From contig JAGYMZ010000018.1 in the NCBI GenBank assembly GCA_018400295.1, positions 1 through 46,695 of the forward strand: a stretch of DNA of 46,695 bases. The letters run 5' to 3'. A model generated the notes under the pieces. That model was not told where the DNA came from. It saw nothing but the letters and a program-made list of their open reading frames with translations, and ran no database searches. This DNA comes from Bacteroidales bacterium. GTDB lineage: Bacteria > Bacteroidota > Bacteroidia > Bacteroidales > B18-G4. Position numbers and translations under genes: made by a program. This document shows, one piece after another, positions 8,619-17,621 of the stretch (positions within the stretch are counted from its first letter, which is position 1; each line of letters begins with the position of its first letter).

Positions 8619-11600
8619 TTGTTGGTACGAACGCTGAAAAATACTTTCAAAATTATAATTTTCCTGGCGCTGGTAAGCATTATATGGGACATTCCTGCCA
8701 ATATAAAGCCAGCCGGAAAATTTGATGATCCCGGGTACCTGCTCCCCCCTGACAGCATCCCTGAAGGGGATACGACGCTCATCCTCCGCTATCCATTCCC
8801 CGACAACAGCGACCTGCTCTTTGCACCCGCCGACACACATGGATTATATCTCGGGAATCCTTCCAATATGGAAAGTGAGATCGAATACGATCCCGAGACC
8901 AACGAATACATTTTCAAGAACAAAATAGGCGACCTGGACTACCGCAATCCCACGTATATGAGCTTTGACGAATACCGCGAATGGGAGCTCAATAATTCAC
9001 TGAACGCATACTGGAAAGAACAGTCCACCGCACGTTCCGGCCGTGACAGAGGCGATGGCATCATCCCAAAAATTTATATCGGAAGCAAAGTGTTTGAAAC
9101 CATCTTCGGAAGCAACACCATCGATATCCGTCCGCAGGGATCGGCCGAACTCATTTTTGGCGTGCTGGCCAACAAAACCGATAATCCCACCCTGAATGTA
9201 AGACAACGCCGGACGGTTAACTTCGACTTCCAGGAAAAGATACAAATGAATGTAGTGGCCAAGATCGGAGATAAAATTGAATTCAGGACCAATTATAATA
9301 CCGAGGCAACCTTTGATTTTGAAAACAAACTGAACCTGAAGTACGAAGGTAAGGAAGATGAGATCATTCAGCTGATTGAAGCCGGTGATGTCTCCATGCC
9401 CCTGAACACAACCCTTATCAATGGCAGCCAGAGCCTTTTCGGGATCAAAACCAAGTTGCAATTCGGAAAAACCACAGTTACCGGACTGTTTTCACAGCAG
9501 GAAAGCCAAACATCCACGGTAACCGTGCAGGGTGGTGCGCAAACCGATGAATTCAGCCTTACGGCTGTTGAATATGACGAAAACAAGCACTTTTTCCTTT
9601 CACAATACTTCCGTGACAATTATGAGAATGCCCTGAAAGACCTTCCTATTATCAACTCGGATATTAACATCCTTAGGGTGGAGGTTTGGGTAACGAACAT
9701 TGGAGCGGCGGTAACAGAGAACAGGAACATTGTTGGATTCCAGGACCTTGGAGAGCATCAAAAAATATACAATACAAACGTTGTTCAGCCGACCCCGGGC
9801 GGTCGCCTGCCATCCAATAATTCCAACAACCTGGTCAGCCAGCTCGATACGTCCAGGGTCAGAGACATCAACACGGTCACCAATTACCTCAAAGGAAACT
9901 TTGCGTTCGTACCCGGGATTGATTTTGAAAAAGTGGAAGTGGCCCGTAAACTCGATCCCTCAGAATATACACTGAACTCAAAATTGGGTTTTATTTCACT
10001 GAACACCAACATCAACCCGGATCAAACCCTTATGGTATCCTATCAATATACGGTCATCGGATACGACAGCGTGTTCCAGGTCGGGGAATTTTCAGACCAG
10101 GGCATATCGGCCCCAAGTTGCCTGATCACCAAGCTCCTGAAAAGCACATCCCTGAACACCCGCGTGCCTATGTGGGACCTGATGATGAAAAACGTTTATT
10201 CCCTTGGGGCTTACCAGGTGAGCCAGGATAAATTTATGCTGAATATTTTTTATTCGGGCAATGAAGAGGGCGTACCCATCGGGTATCTTACCGAAGGGCC
10301 CGAAGGCATTAAAGGGGTTCCGCTGATACAGGTTCTGAACCTGGATAACCTGAATTCCTTTATGAACCCACCCCCCGACGGTGTGTTCGATTTTATCGAC
10401 GGCGCTGCTTCAAATGGCGGAACCATTCAGTCGTCCAATGGTAAAGTTTATTTTACCGTATTGGAACCTTTTGCCGGCTATCTCCGGAAACAGATCCTGC
10501 AAGCCGGCGGGGATACCGCCCTGGCCAATAAATATGCGTACGATTCACTGTATACCCGGACCAAGGTGGGGGCAGAACAATACCCGGATAAAAATAAGTT
10601 CCTTATCCAGGGAACATACCAGTCCTCCTCAGGGAACGAAATATCCCTGAATGCCTTTAATGTGCCGAAAGGTTCGGTTAAGGTAACCGCAGGCGGCAGG
10701 GTGCTTACGGAAAATGTAGACTATACGGTTGATTATACCCTCGGACGTGTCAGGATCATCAACGAAGGGATCCTGAACTCTGGCACACCCATTAATATTT
10801 CCCTGGAAAACAACACCATGTTCAGTTTGCAAACCAAACGGCTTATGGGTGCACATGTGGATCATGAGTTGAACAAGGATTTCCACTTGGGCGCAACCAT
10901 TATGAATCTGACCGAAAGGCCCCTGACCCAAAAGGTAAGCTTTGGAAACGACCCCATTTCCAATACCATCTGGGGACTTGATTTCAGTTACCAGACCGAA
11001 TCGCGCTTTCTTACAAAGATGGTCGACAAAATACCCCTTATCGATACCAAAGCCCCTTCCAATATTACCCTGGACGGTGAATTTGCCCATTTTATACCGG
11101 GCCACTCAAAAGTCATCGGACAGGATGGAACAACCTATATTGACGATTTTGAAGGAGCCAAATCTACCATCGACCTGAAAAATTTCGGCACGTGGTTCCT
11201 GTCCAGCGTACCGCAAGGGCAAATGGATCTGTTCCCGGAAACGGAAATTACGCTGGATATTCAAAGGCAGATCAATTCCGGAAAGAACAGGGCCAGGCTG
11301 GCCTGGTATATCATCGACCCGCTCTTTTATGACCGCAACAGCAACCTGGTGCCCGACAACATCTCCAAACAGGAGCTTTCCAAAAACTCTGTCCGCCAGG
11401 TACTGGAAACGGAAGTTTTCCCCGACAAAGACGTACCCACCGGCACACCAACCAACATACCCGTCTTTAACCTGGCTTTCTACCCCTCGGAAAAGGGGCC
11501 ATACAACTATGATGTAACATCATCCGGCATCAGCAACGGCATCAATGAGGACGGAAGCCTGAAAAACCCGGAATCACGATGGGGCGGGATCATGCGAAAA

Positions 11601-14600
11601 ATTGAATCTACGGATTTCGAAGCCACCAACGTAGAATACATTGAATTCTGGGTTATGGATCCTTTCACAGAAGACTCCGCCAATTCCGGAAAACTATATT
11701 TTAACCTGGGCGACATTTCTGAAGACATCCTGCGTGATTCACGGAAGAGTTTTGAAAACGGGCTGCCTACTTCGGCAACCGTAGAAAATGTTGACACAAC
11801 CGGCTGGGGAAGGGTCCCCAACATTCAGGCCCTGGTTGAATCCTTCGACAACGAGCCCGACGCACGACCTTATCAGGATGTGGGATACGACGGACTGGGA
11901 GATGAGGATGAACGCTCCTTTTTTTCCCGGGATGATGGCCTCCACCCTTACCTGGACAGTATCGCAGCCATTTTCGGAGCGAATTCCCAGGCGTACCAGC
12001 AAGCTTTCGGCGACCCTTCTTCCGATAATTACCATTACTTCCGGGGGACAGATTACGATAACGACCCGCAATACAGCAGCATCCTGGAACGGTACAAAAG
12101 ATTCAACGGCCCCGATGGAAATTCACCCACCGATGCACAAAATCCGGAAACTTATCCCACGGCAGCCACAACACTGCCCAATGTTGAGGATATTAACGGG
12201 GACAATACCCTGAGCGAATCCGAGCGTTACTTCCAGTATGAGATCGATCTTGACCGGGACAAGATGAATGTTGGGGACAATTACATCACGGATATCAGGG
12301 AGTCGAGCGTGCAACTGGCAAATGGGGATTTTACCACAACCAAATGGTACCAGTTCAAGATCCCGGTCAGTCAACCCGACAAAGTGGTGGGCGATATACA
12401 GGATTTCCGGTCCATCCGCTTCCTCAGAATGTTCATGCAAGGGTTCGAGGACCCCATGGTCCTGCGTTTTGCCACGCTTGAGCTGGTCAGGGGTGAATGG
12501 CGCAAATACCGCTACGATCTTTTCGAAGATGGTGATTATATACCGAACGATCTGCAGACCCTGACTACCTTTGATATTTCAACCGTGAATGTAGAGGAGA
12601 ACGGGATCCAGCGTGAGCCCGTCCCTTATGTTATCCCCCCCGGCATTGAGCGGGAAATCAACCTGGGTACAACCAATCTGATCCGCCTGAATGAACAGTC
12701 AATGGTACTCAAGGTCTGTAACCTGGTAGACGGAGATGCACGGGCCGGGTATAAAACCACCGATCTGGACCTGAGGCAATACAAAAGGCTCAAGATGTTC
12801 ATACATGCTGAAAAGGTCTGGGCAGACCAGGAACTGGAATACGGGGACCTTACAGTATTTGTCAGGCTGGGCTCTGATTTTACGCAAAACTATTATGAAT
12901 ACGAGATCCCCTTGACCTTTACGCCGTGGGGAACCTCGGCCGGTAACCCGGATGCCATCTGGCCGTTGGGAAACCGTATGGACATCGATCTGGAAGAACT
13001 GGTGAATGTCAAACACCGCAGGAATATTGCCATGAGGGACGCCACTTCACCGGTATCCACAAACATGCCCTACATTGAATATCAGGGGCCAAATAAAGTC
13101 ACGGTGGTGGGCGTGCCCTCCATCAGTGATGTTAAAACCATTATGATCGGTGTGCGGAACCCGAAAAAACCAACAGAAGTGGAAAATGAAGGCAAGTGTG
13201 CCGAAATATGGGTCAATGAGCTTCGCTTAACAGACTTCAATACGGACAATGGATGGGCAGCAACTGCTTCGATGAGTGCAGACCTGGCAGACCTTGGCCG
13301 GGTGGTGGTTTCAGGAAGCCACAGTACACCAGGGTTCGGAAGCCTGGAACAAAAAATTAATGAAACCCAAAAGGAATCCATAACGCAAATTGACGTATCC
13401 ACAGATCTGCAACTGGGAAAGTTCTTCCCGGAAGAATCGGGTGTAAGGATACCCATGCACTTTGATTATTCCCAAACTACCGTCAACCCGGAATACAATC
13501 CCCTGGATCCGGATATTAAATTAAAAGAGGACCTGGACACATACGATTCCAAAGAAGAACAGGATTCACTCAAAAGACTGACCCAGGATTTCACGGAAAG
13601 GAAAAGCATCAATTTCATCAACGTCAGAAAGGACAGGGTCGGTGGTTCCGGGAAACCCAAGATATGGGATATTGAAAATTTCAATGTGACATACGCTTAT
13701 ACGGTACTGCATCACAGGAATGTAGATGTGGAATACGAGACCCAAAAGCAACACCGGGGAGGGCTTGGATACAATTTTAATACTTCCCCCCAAATTGTCC
13801 GTCCATTCGAAAAAGTCGGATTCATATCCAAATCCAGTGCATTGAAGATCCTGAAAGACTTTAATTTTTATTACCTGCCCAAGTCTTTCTCCTTTAATAC
13901 GGAAATGAACCGTGAATATAATGAAATGAAACTGCGGAACAAAAGTGCAGGAGTGATCAAGATCATACCAACCTATGTAAAAAGATGGGACTGGAACCGG
14001 AGTTACAACCTGAGGTTTGACCTGAGCAAAGGTTTGTCGATCGATTTTAACGCACAGGCAGATGCATACATAAACGAACCGCCGGGAAGCATTGATAAAA
14101 GCAGCGAATATTATGACCATGCAGCAGCCGATACCATCAGCGTAAAAGAGGAAATCCTGAGCCTGGGCACCATGAACCGGTATAATCAAAGCTTTAACGT
14201 CAATTATAAGGTGCCGGTTGACAAGCTTCCGCTAATGGACTGGACCAGTGCCACAGCCAATTATCAGGCAAATTATTCCTGGACTGCCTCGCCGTTGTCC
14301 ATACAGGAAAGGCTTGGCAACCAGATCGAGAATTCCAATACCATCCAGCTGAACGGGAACCTCTCTTTCGACAGGCTGTATAACAAATCCGCTTACCTGA
14401 AAAAAATAAATCAAAAGGGAGGCTCCAGAAGCCAACGGGGGGTTTCGGACAGGAGAAACCAGGCCATTTCATCAGCACAGCAGATTGAGGAAGAAAATGG
14501 CGATACTACGGCCCAACAAGGGAAAAATTACTTTAAGATCATTGGTGAAAGCGTATTGCGTGTACTGATGGGCCTGAAAAAAGCCACCATCACTTATTCC

Positions 14601-15938
14601 GAAAGCAACGGAACCTTGCTTCCGGGATTTACCCCTGAACCCCAATTCATGGGTAATAACATAGGGGGCACCGCCGCACCGGGTTTTGGATTTGTCTTCG
14701 GCAGCCAGGATGACATCCGTTCCCGTGCCATCGAAAACGAATGGATCACCCGGGACTCCTCGCTCAATCAAGCCTTTATGAAAAAGCATTCCGAAGTCCT
14801 GACATTCCGGGCTACCTTCGAACCCATCAATGACCTGAAGATTGAATTCACAGCAGACCGGAATTACGCACAGAGAAATCAGGAATATTTCAGGGCGGAC
14901 AGGGATGGAAATTTCAACTCCTTTTCACCATCAGAATCCGGAAGTTTCAGTATTTCCTACATTACCATAGGCACGGCCTTCGAAAAGAACAGGGAAAACA
15001 ATACTTCGGAAGCATTCGATAATATGAAGGCTTACCGGCTTGAGATCGCAAACCGGCTGGCCCGGCAAAACCCCAATAACGAAGGCCTGCCTCCGGTTTA
15101 CGATTCACTTACCGGCGCTTATTACCCGGCAGGCTACGGCCCCACCAATCAGGAGGTTTTGTTGCATTCTTTTTTGGCAGCATACAGTGGTAAGGGACCA
15201 GAGAAACTCAACACGGAAAAATTTATAAAGATCCCGCTGCCCAACTGGAGACTCACATACAGCGGTCTGTCAAAAATCGCCTTCATCAAAAAATGGTTCC
15301 AGAAAATCAACATAACCCATTCCTACCGGTCCAGCTACAGCATCAACTCCTTCACATCCGACATCAACTACATAGAAAAGAATGGCCATCCATCCAGGCT
15401 TTACGACAACAGCAATGTGTACATTTCAGAATATGAAATGGGACAGATATCCATTGCGGAACAATTTGCCCCTCTTTTCGGCCTGGATATGACCTGGGAA
15501 AACAACCTGCTGTCCAAATTTGAGTATAAAAAATCCAGGAACCTGGCACTCAGTCTGGCCAACAACCAGGTTACGGAAGTCAAAAGCAATGAACTGATCA
15601 TCGGGCTCGGATACCGTTTCAAGGACCTGGCCTTTAACTTCCGCTCTATTGGCGGCGGTGGAAGCAAACGCAGGATATCTTCCGACCTTAACATTAAGCT
15701 CGACTTCTCCATCCGGAGCAATAAAACGATCCTTCGAAGGATCGATGAAGTGGTCAACCAGGTTTCGTCAGGACAGCAGATCCTGTCCATCAATGCCTCT
15801 GTGGATTATGCCCTGAGCCAGAAACTGAATATCCGGCTGTTCTTTGATAAGATCGTGAACAATCCATATGTATCCAACCAGTACAGAACATCTACTACCA
15901 ACGGGGGGCTCAGTCTGAGATTTTCCCTGGCCCAGTAG
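8619..15938 (+). CDS. sprA: SprA/Sov outer-membrane translocon of the type IX secretion system
   Basis: About 2,439 residues, in the size range of SprA proteins (2,300-2,500), which form the giant outer-membrane beta-barrel through which T9SS cargo leaves the cell; in gliding species it is also needed for motility. The first ~30 residues (KNTFKIIIFLALVSIIWDI) look like a signal sequence. The rest is rich in alternating aromatic/polar strands, asparagines and aspartates, with SprA-like stretches such as FGIKTKLQFGKTTVTGLFSQ and YIDDFEGAKS (near residue 840), and it ends in a beta-strand LSLRFSLAQ. An in-frame TAA just upstream means the start must be TTG at 8619 or 8622. Followed by gcvH. Other T9SS genes are not in the window. 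Confidence 0.95.
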   Translation: MLVRTLKNTFKIIIFLALVSIIWDIPANIKPAGKFDDPGYLLPPDSIPEGDTTLILRYPFPDNSDLLFAPADTHGLYLGNPSNMESEIEYDPETNEYIFKNKIGDLDYRNPTYMSFDEYREWELNNSLNAYWKEQSTARSGRDRGDGIIPKIYIGSKVFETIFGSNTIDIRPQGSAELIFGVLANKTDNPTLNVRQRRTVNFDFQEKIQMNVVAKIGDKIEFRTNYNTEATFDFENKLNLKYEGKEDEIIQLIEAGDVSMPLNTTLINGSQSLFGIKTKLQFGKTTVTGLFSQQESQTSTVTVQGGAQTDEFSLTAVEYDENKHFFLSQYFRDNYENALKDLPIINSDINILRVEVWVTNIGAAVTENRNIVGFQDLGEHQKIYNTNVVQPTPGGRLPSNNSNNLVSQLDTSRVRDINTVTNYLKGNFAFVPGIDFEKVEVARKLDPSEYTLNSKLGFISLNTNINPDQTLMVSYQYTVIGYDSVFQVGEFSDQGISAPSCLITKLLKSTSLNTRVPMWDLMMKNVYSLGAYQVSQDKFMLNIFYSGNEEGVPIGYLTEGPEGIKGVPLIQVLNLDNLNSFMNPPPDGVFDFIDGAASNGGTIQSSNGKVYFTVLEPFAGYLRKQILQAGGDTALANKYAYDSLYTRTKVGAEQYPDKNKFLIQGTYQSSSGNEISLNAFNVPKGSVKVTAGGRVLTENVDYTVDYTLGRVRIINEGILNSGTPINISLENNTMFSLQTKRLMGAHVDHELNKDFHLGATIMNLTERPLTQKVSFGNDPISNTIWGLDFSYQTESRFLTKMVDKIPLIDTKAPSNITLDGEFAHFIPGHSKVIGQDGTTYIDDFEGAKSTIDLKNFGTWFLSSVPQGQMDLFPETEITLDIQRQINSGKNRARLAWYIIDPLFYDRNSNLVPDNISKQELSKNSVRQVLETEVFPDKDVPTGTPTNIPVFNLAFYPSEKGPYNYDVTSSGISNGINEDGSLKNPESRWGGIMRKIESTDFEATNVEYIEFWVMDPFTEDSANSGKLYFNLGDISEDILRDSRKSFENGLPTSATVENVDTTGWGRVPNIQALVESFDNEPDARPYQDVGYDGLGDEDERSFFSRDDGLHPYLDSIAAIFGANSQAYQQAFGDPSSDNYHYFRGTDYDNDPQYSSILERYKRFNGPDGNSPTDAQNPETYPTAATTLPNVEDINGDNTLSESERYFQYEIDLDRDKMNVGDNYITDIRESSVQLANGDFTTTKWYQFKIPVSQPDKVVGDIQDFRSIRFLRMFMQGFEDPMVLRFATLELVRGEWRKYRYDLFEDGDYIPNDLQTLTTFDISTVNVEENGIQREPVPYVIPPGIEREINLGTTNLIRLNEQSMVLKVCNLVDGDARAGYKTTDLDLRQYKRLKMFIHAEKVWADQELEYGDLTVFVRLGSDFTQNYYEYEIPLTFTPWGTSAGNPDAIWPLGNRMDIDLEELVNVKHRRNIAMRDATSPVSTNMPYIEYQGPNKVTVVGVPSISDVKTIMIGVRNPKKPTEVENEGKCAEIWVNELRLTDFNTDNGWAATASMSADLADLGRVVVSGSHSTPGFGSLEQKINETQKESITQIDVSTDLQLGKFFPEESGVRIPMHFDYSQTTVNPEYNPLDPDIKLKEDLDTYDSKEEQDSLKRLTQDFTERKSINFINVRKDRVGGSGKPKIWDIENFNVTYAYTVLHHRNVDVEYETQKQHRGGLGYNFNTSPQIVRPFEKVGFISKSSALKILKDFNFYYLPKSFSFNTEMNREYNEMKLRNKSAGVIKIIPTYVKRWDWNRSYNLRFDLSKGLSIDFNAQADAYINEPPGSIDKSSEYYDHAAADTISVKEEILSLGTMNRYNQSFNVNYKVPVDKLPLMDWTSATANYQANYSWTASPLSIQERLGNQIENSNTIQLNGNLSFDRLYNKSAYLKKINQKGGSRSQRGVSDRRNQAISSAQQIEEENGDTTAQQGKNYFKIIGESVLRVLMGLKKATITYSESNGTLLPGFTPEPQFMGNNIGGTAAPGFGFVFGSQDDIRSRAIENEWITRDSSLNQAFMKKHSEVLTFRATFEPINDLKIEFTADRNYAQRNQEYFRADRDGNFNSFSPSESGSFSISYITIGTAFEKNRENNTSEAFDNMKAYRLEIANRLARQNPNNEGLPPVYDSLTGAYYPAGYGPTNQEVLLHSFLAAYSGKGPEKLNTEKFIKIPLPNWRLTYSGLSKIAFIKKWFQKINITHSYRSSYSINSFTSDINYIEKNGHPSRLYDNSNVYISEYEMGQISIAEQFAPLFGLDMTWENNLLSKFEYKKSRNLALSLANNQVTEVKSNELIIGLGYRFKDLAFNFRSIGGGGSKRRISSDLNIKLDFSIRSNKTILRRIDEVVNQVSSGQQILSINASVDYALSQKLNIRLFFDKIVNNPYVSNQYRTSTTNGGLSLRFSLAQ

Positions 15939-16053
15939 GGTCCCTGCCCGCGGCCTGTAACGGATGCATATTTACGTTTTTTGGATTATTTTGAATTCTT
16001 CCGGATGAAAGCGGAACAGGGTTGGCAAAATTATCGGATAAATGAAAAAAATG

Positions 16054-16061
16054 TATCTTTG
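16054..16061 (+). promoter_or_regulatory. -7 box for gcvH
   Basis: TATCTTTG matches TAnnTTTG and lies 28 bases before the gcvH ATG in the 151-base sprA-gcvH spacer. The -33 region at 19 bases distance reads TTAT, a weak match. It would give gcvH, the VanZ-like gene and possibly tonB a promoter separate from sprA. Confidence 0.5.
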
Positions 16062-16089
16062 GACCATAATTTAAAAATCAGCATCTATC

Positions 16090-16470
16090 ATGAACATTCC
16101 TGACAAATTAAAGTACACAAAAGAACATGAATGGATCAAATTGGAAGGTGATGAAGGAACCATCGGCATCACCGAATTTGCTCAGAAAGAATTGGGCGAC
16201 ATAGTGTTCATCGAAGTTGAAACAGTAGGCGAAATGATGGATAAGGACGAACCTTTCGGGACCATTGAAGCGGTAAAAACTGTTTCAGATATGTTCATGC
16301 CGGTTTCCGGGGAAGTAACGGAATTCAATGAAGCGCTTGAATCCAATCCGGAAATTGTGAATAAAGATCCTTACGGCGAAGGATGGATCGTGAAGATCCG
16401 GATCTCAGATCCCGCAGAACTTGAAGGTCTTTTGGATGCAGAGGCTTACAAGGAAATCATAGAAGCTTAG
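16090..16470 (+). CDS. gcvH: Glycine cleavage system H protein
   Basis: 126 residues. GcvH is the lipoylated shuttle protein that carries the aminomethyl group between the P, T and L proteins of the glycine cleavage system. The family start [13 protein letters not shown] is present (8-20), and the lipoyl lysine is Lys63 in [18 protein letters not shown]. The carboxyl end [20 protein letters not shown] is typical. No gcvP or gcvT gene is nearby; in many Bacteroidota gcvH sits beside sprA, apart from the other gcv genes, so its location is not unusual. Only 8 bases separate it from the VanZ-like gene. Confidence 0.95.
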   Translation: MNIPDKLKYTKEHEWIKLEGDEGTIGITEFAQKELGDIVFIEVETVGEMMDKDEPFGTIEAVKTVSDMFMPVSGEVTEFNEALESNPEIVNKDPYGEGWIVKIRISDPAELEGLLDAEAYKEIIEA

Positions 16471-16478
16471 GATGCAAT

Positions 16479-16877
16479 ATGTTTCTCCGGAATAACTGGC
16501 CGGGCATTCTTTGGTTTGTAATTATCATCCTGGCAACAACGCTCCCGGGCAGCTATGTTCCCCACGTTCTTTCATTCCGTGAATGGTTAAGTCCGGACAA
16601 GATCATACACCTGTTATTATTCGCTGTTTTTGTGTATCTCTGGATGACCGGATTGAGCAAGCAATTTAAAAATGCCTTCAATCGTTATTATATCCCAGCA
16701 GCCGTTTTGATCCTTGGCATAATATTTGGAATATTCACAGAGTTGGTGCAGCATCATCTTATCCCCGGCAGACATGGAAGTATATATGATGGCATCGCTA
16801 ATGTCACCGGTTGTTTGACAGGATGGGGGATTTATTATTCGCCAAACATAAAATTCAAACAAAAATTAGAATCTTAA
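16479..16877 (+). CDS. VanZ-like integral membrane protein
   Basis: 132 residues with about four hydrophobic segments: WPGILWFVIIILATTL (about 6-21), IIHLLLFAVFVYLWM (about 42-56), AAVLILGIIFGIFTELVQ (about 74-91) and VTGCLTGWGIYY near the carboxyl end. The pattern DKIIHLLLFAVF and FGIFTELVQHHLIPGRHGSIYDGIANVTG fits the VanZ family, named after a teicoplanin-resistance protein but of unknown function in most bacteria. The start ATG is 8 bases after gcvH; a gcvH-vanZ order downstream of sprA suggests conserved co-transcription rather than a known functional link. Confidence 0.8.
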   Translation: MFLRNNWPGILWFVIIILATTLPGSYVPHVLSFREWLSPDKIIHLLLFAVFVYLWMTGLSKQFKNAFNRYYIPAAVLILGIIFGIFTELVQHHLIPGRHGSIYDGIANVTGCLTGWGIYYSPNIKFKQKLES

Positions 16878-16929
16878 AAAATTAAATGATATTTTAGCAC
16901 CCGAATCCGGGCTCTTAAAATCAGGGATT

Positions 16930-17607
16930 ATGGAAACAAAGAAAACAAAAAAAGCGGATCTGGAAAGCAAAAAATTCATATTCAGGCAAATAGGCTTAAT
17001 TGTTGCCCTTGCCATTGTTCTGCTGGCATTTGAATGGAAGTCATATGAAAAATCGGTGGAAGGCTTTGGGGAAAGAGTAGTGCAGGATGTAGAAGAGGAT
17101 ATGGCGGAGATCACCGTTCAGGAACAAAAACCGCCACCGCCACCGCCACCTCAGAAAGTTACGGTTTTGAATGTTGTTGAAGACGATATTGAAGTTGAAG
17201 AGGATATCATTATTGACATAGAAGCGGATGAAGAAACAGAAGTTGAAGAATATGTTCCTGTAGAAGTTGAAGAAGAAGTGGTCGAAGAGGCCCCCATATT
17301 TATGGTCGTGGAATCCATGCCGGAGTTTCCCGGGGGTACGGAAAATCTATACAAATACCTGGGTGAGAACATCAAGTACCCTCAGATGGCCAAAGAAAGC
17401 GGAATACAAGGGATTGTTTACGTGACCTTCGTTGTGGAAAAGGATGGATCTGTAACCGATGTGCGCGTTTTAAGGGGCATTGGGGGAGGATGTGATGAAG
17501 AGGCCATCCGTGTTGTTGAATCCATGCCCAAATGGAATCCCGGCAAACAAAGGGGAAAATCTGTGCGGGTGCAATACAATTTGCCCGTGAAGTTCATTCT
17601 CCAATAG
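16930..17607 (+). CDS. tonB: TonB-family energy transducer
   Basis: 225 residues anchored in the inner membrane and reaching across the periplasm to energise outer-membrane transporters. A basic cytoplasmic start (KKTKKADLESKK) is followed by one membrane helix IGLIVALAIVLLAFEW (about 21-36). Next comes a linker with seven consecutive prolines (about 72-78), encoded by near-repeating CCG/CCA/CCT codons, and a long acidic stretch of Glu/Val/Asp (about 90-120). The carboxyl ~85 residues are the TonB domain: YPQMAKESGIQGIVYVTFVV, DGSVTDVRVLRGIGGGCDEEA and a final strand. No exbB/exbD is adjacent. It converges with nrdJ with 14 bases between stops and no visible terminator. Confidence 0.9.
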   Translation: METKKTKKADLESKKFIFRQIGLIVALAIVLLAFEWKSYEKSVEGFGERVVQDVEEDMAEITVQEQKPPPPPPPQKVTVLNVVEDDIEVEEDIIIDIEADEETEVEEYVPVEVEEEVVEEAPIFMVVESMPEFPGGTENLYKYLGENIKYPQMAKESGIQGIVYVTFVVEKDGSVTDVRVLRGIGGGCDEEAIRVVESMPKWNPGKQRGKSVRVQYNLPVKFILQ

Positions 17608-17621
17608 TACATCAATATGCG

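Noticed and set aside
15939-16089. Terminator after sprA
   Set aside because: The GC-rich bases after the stop (GGGTCCCTGCCCGCGGCC) do not form a clean stem followed by a T-run.
17130-17160. CCG/CCA proline-codon run in tonB as a tandem-repeat or CRISPR-like element
   Set aside because: It encodes the expected proline linker of a TonB protein; only seven codons and no spacers.
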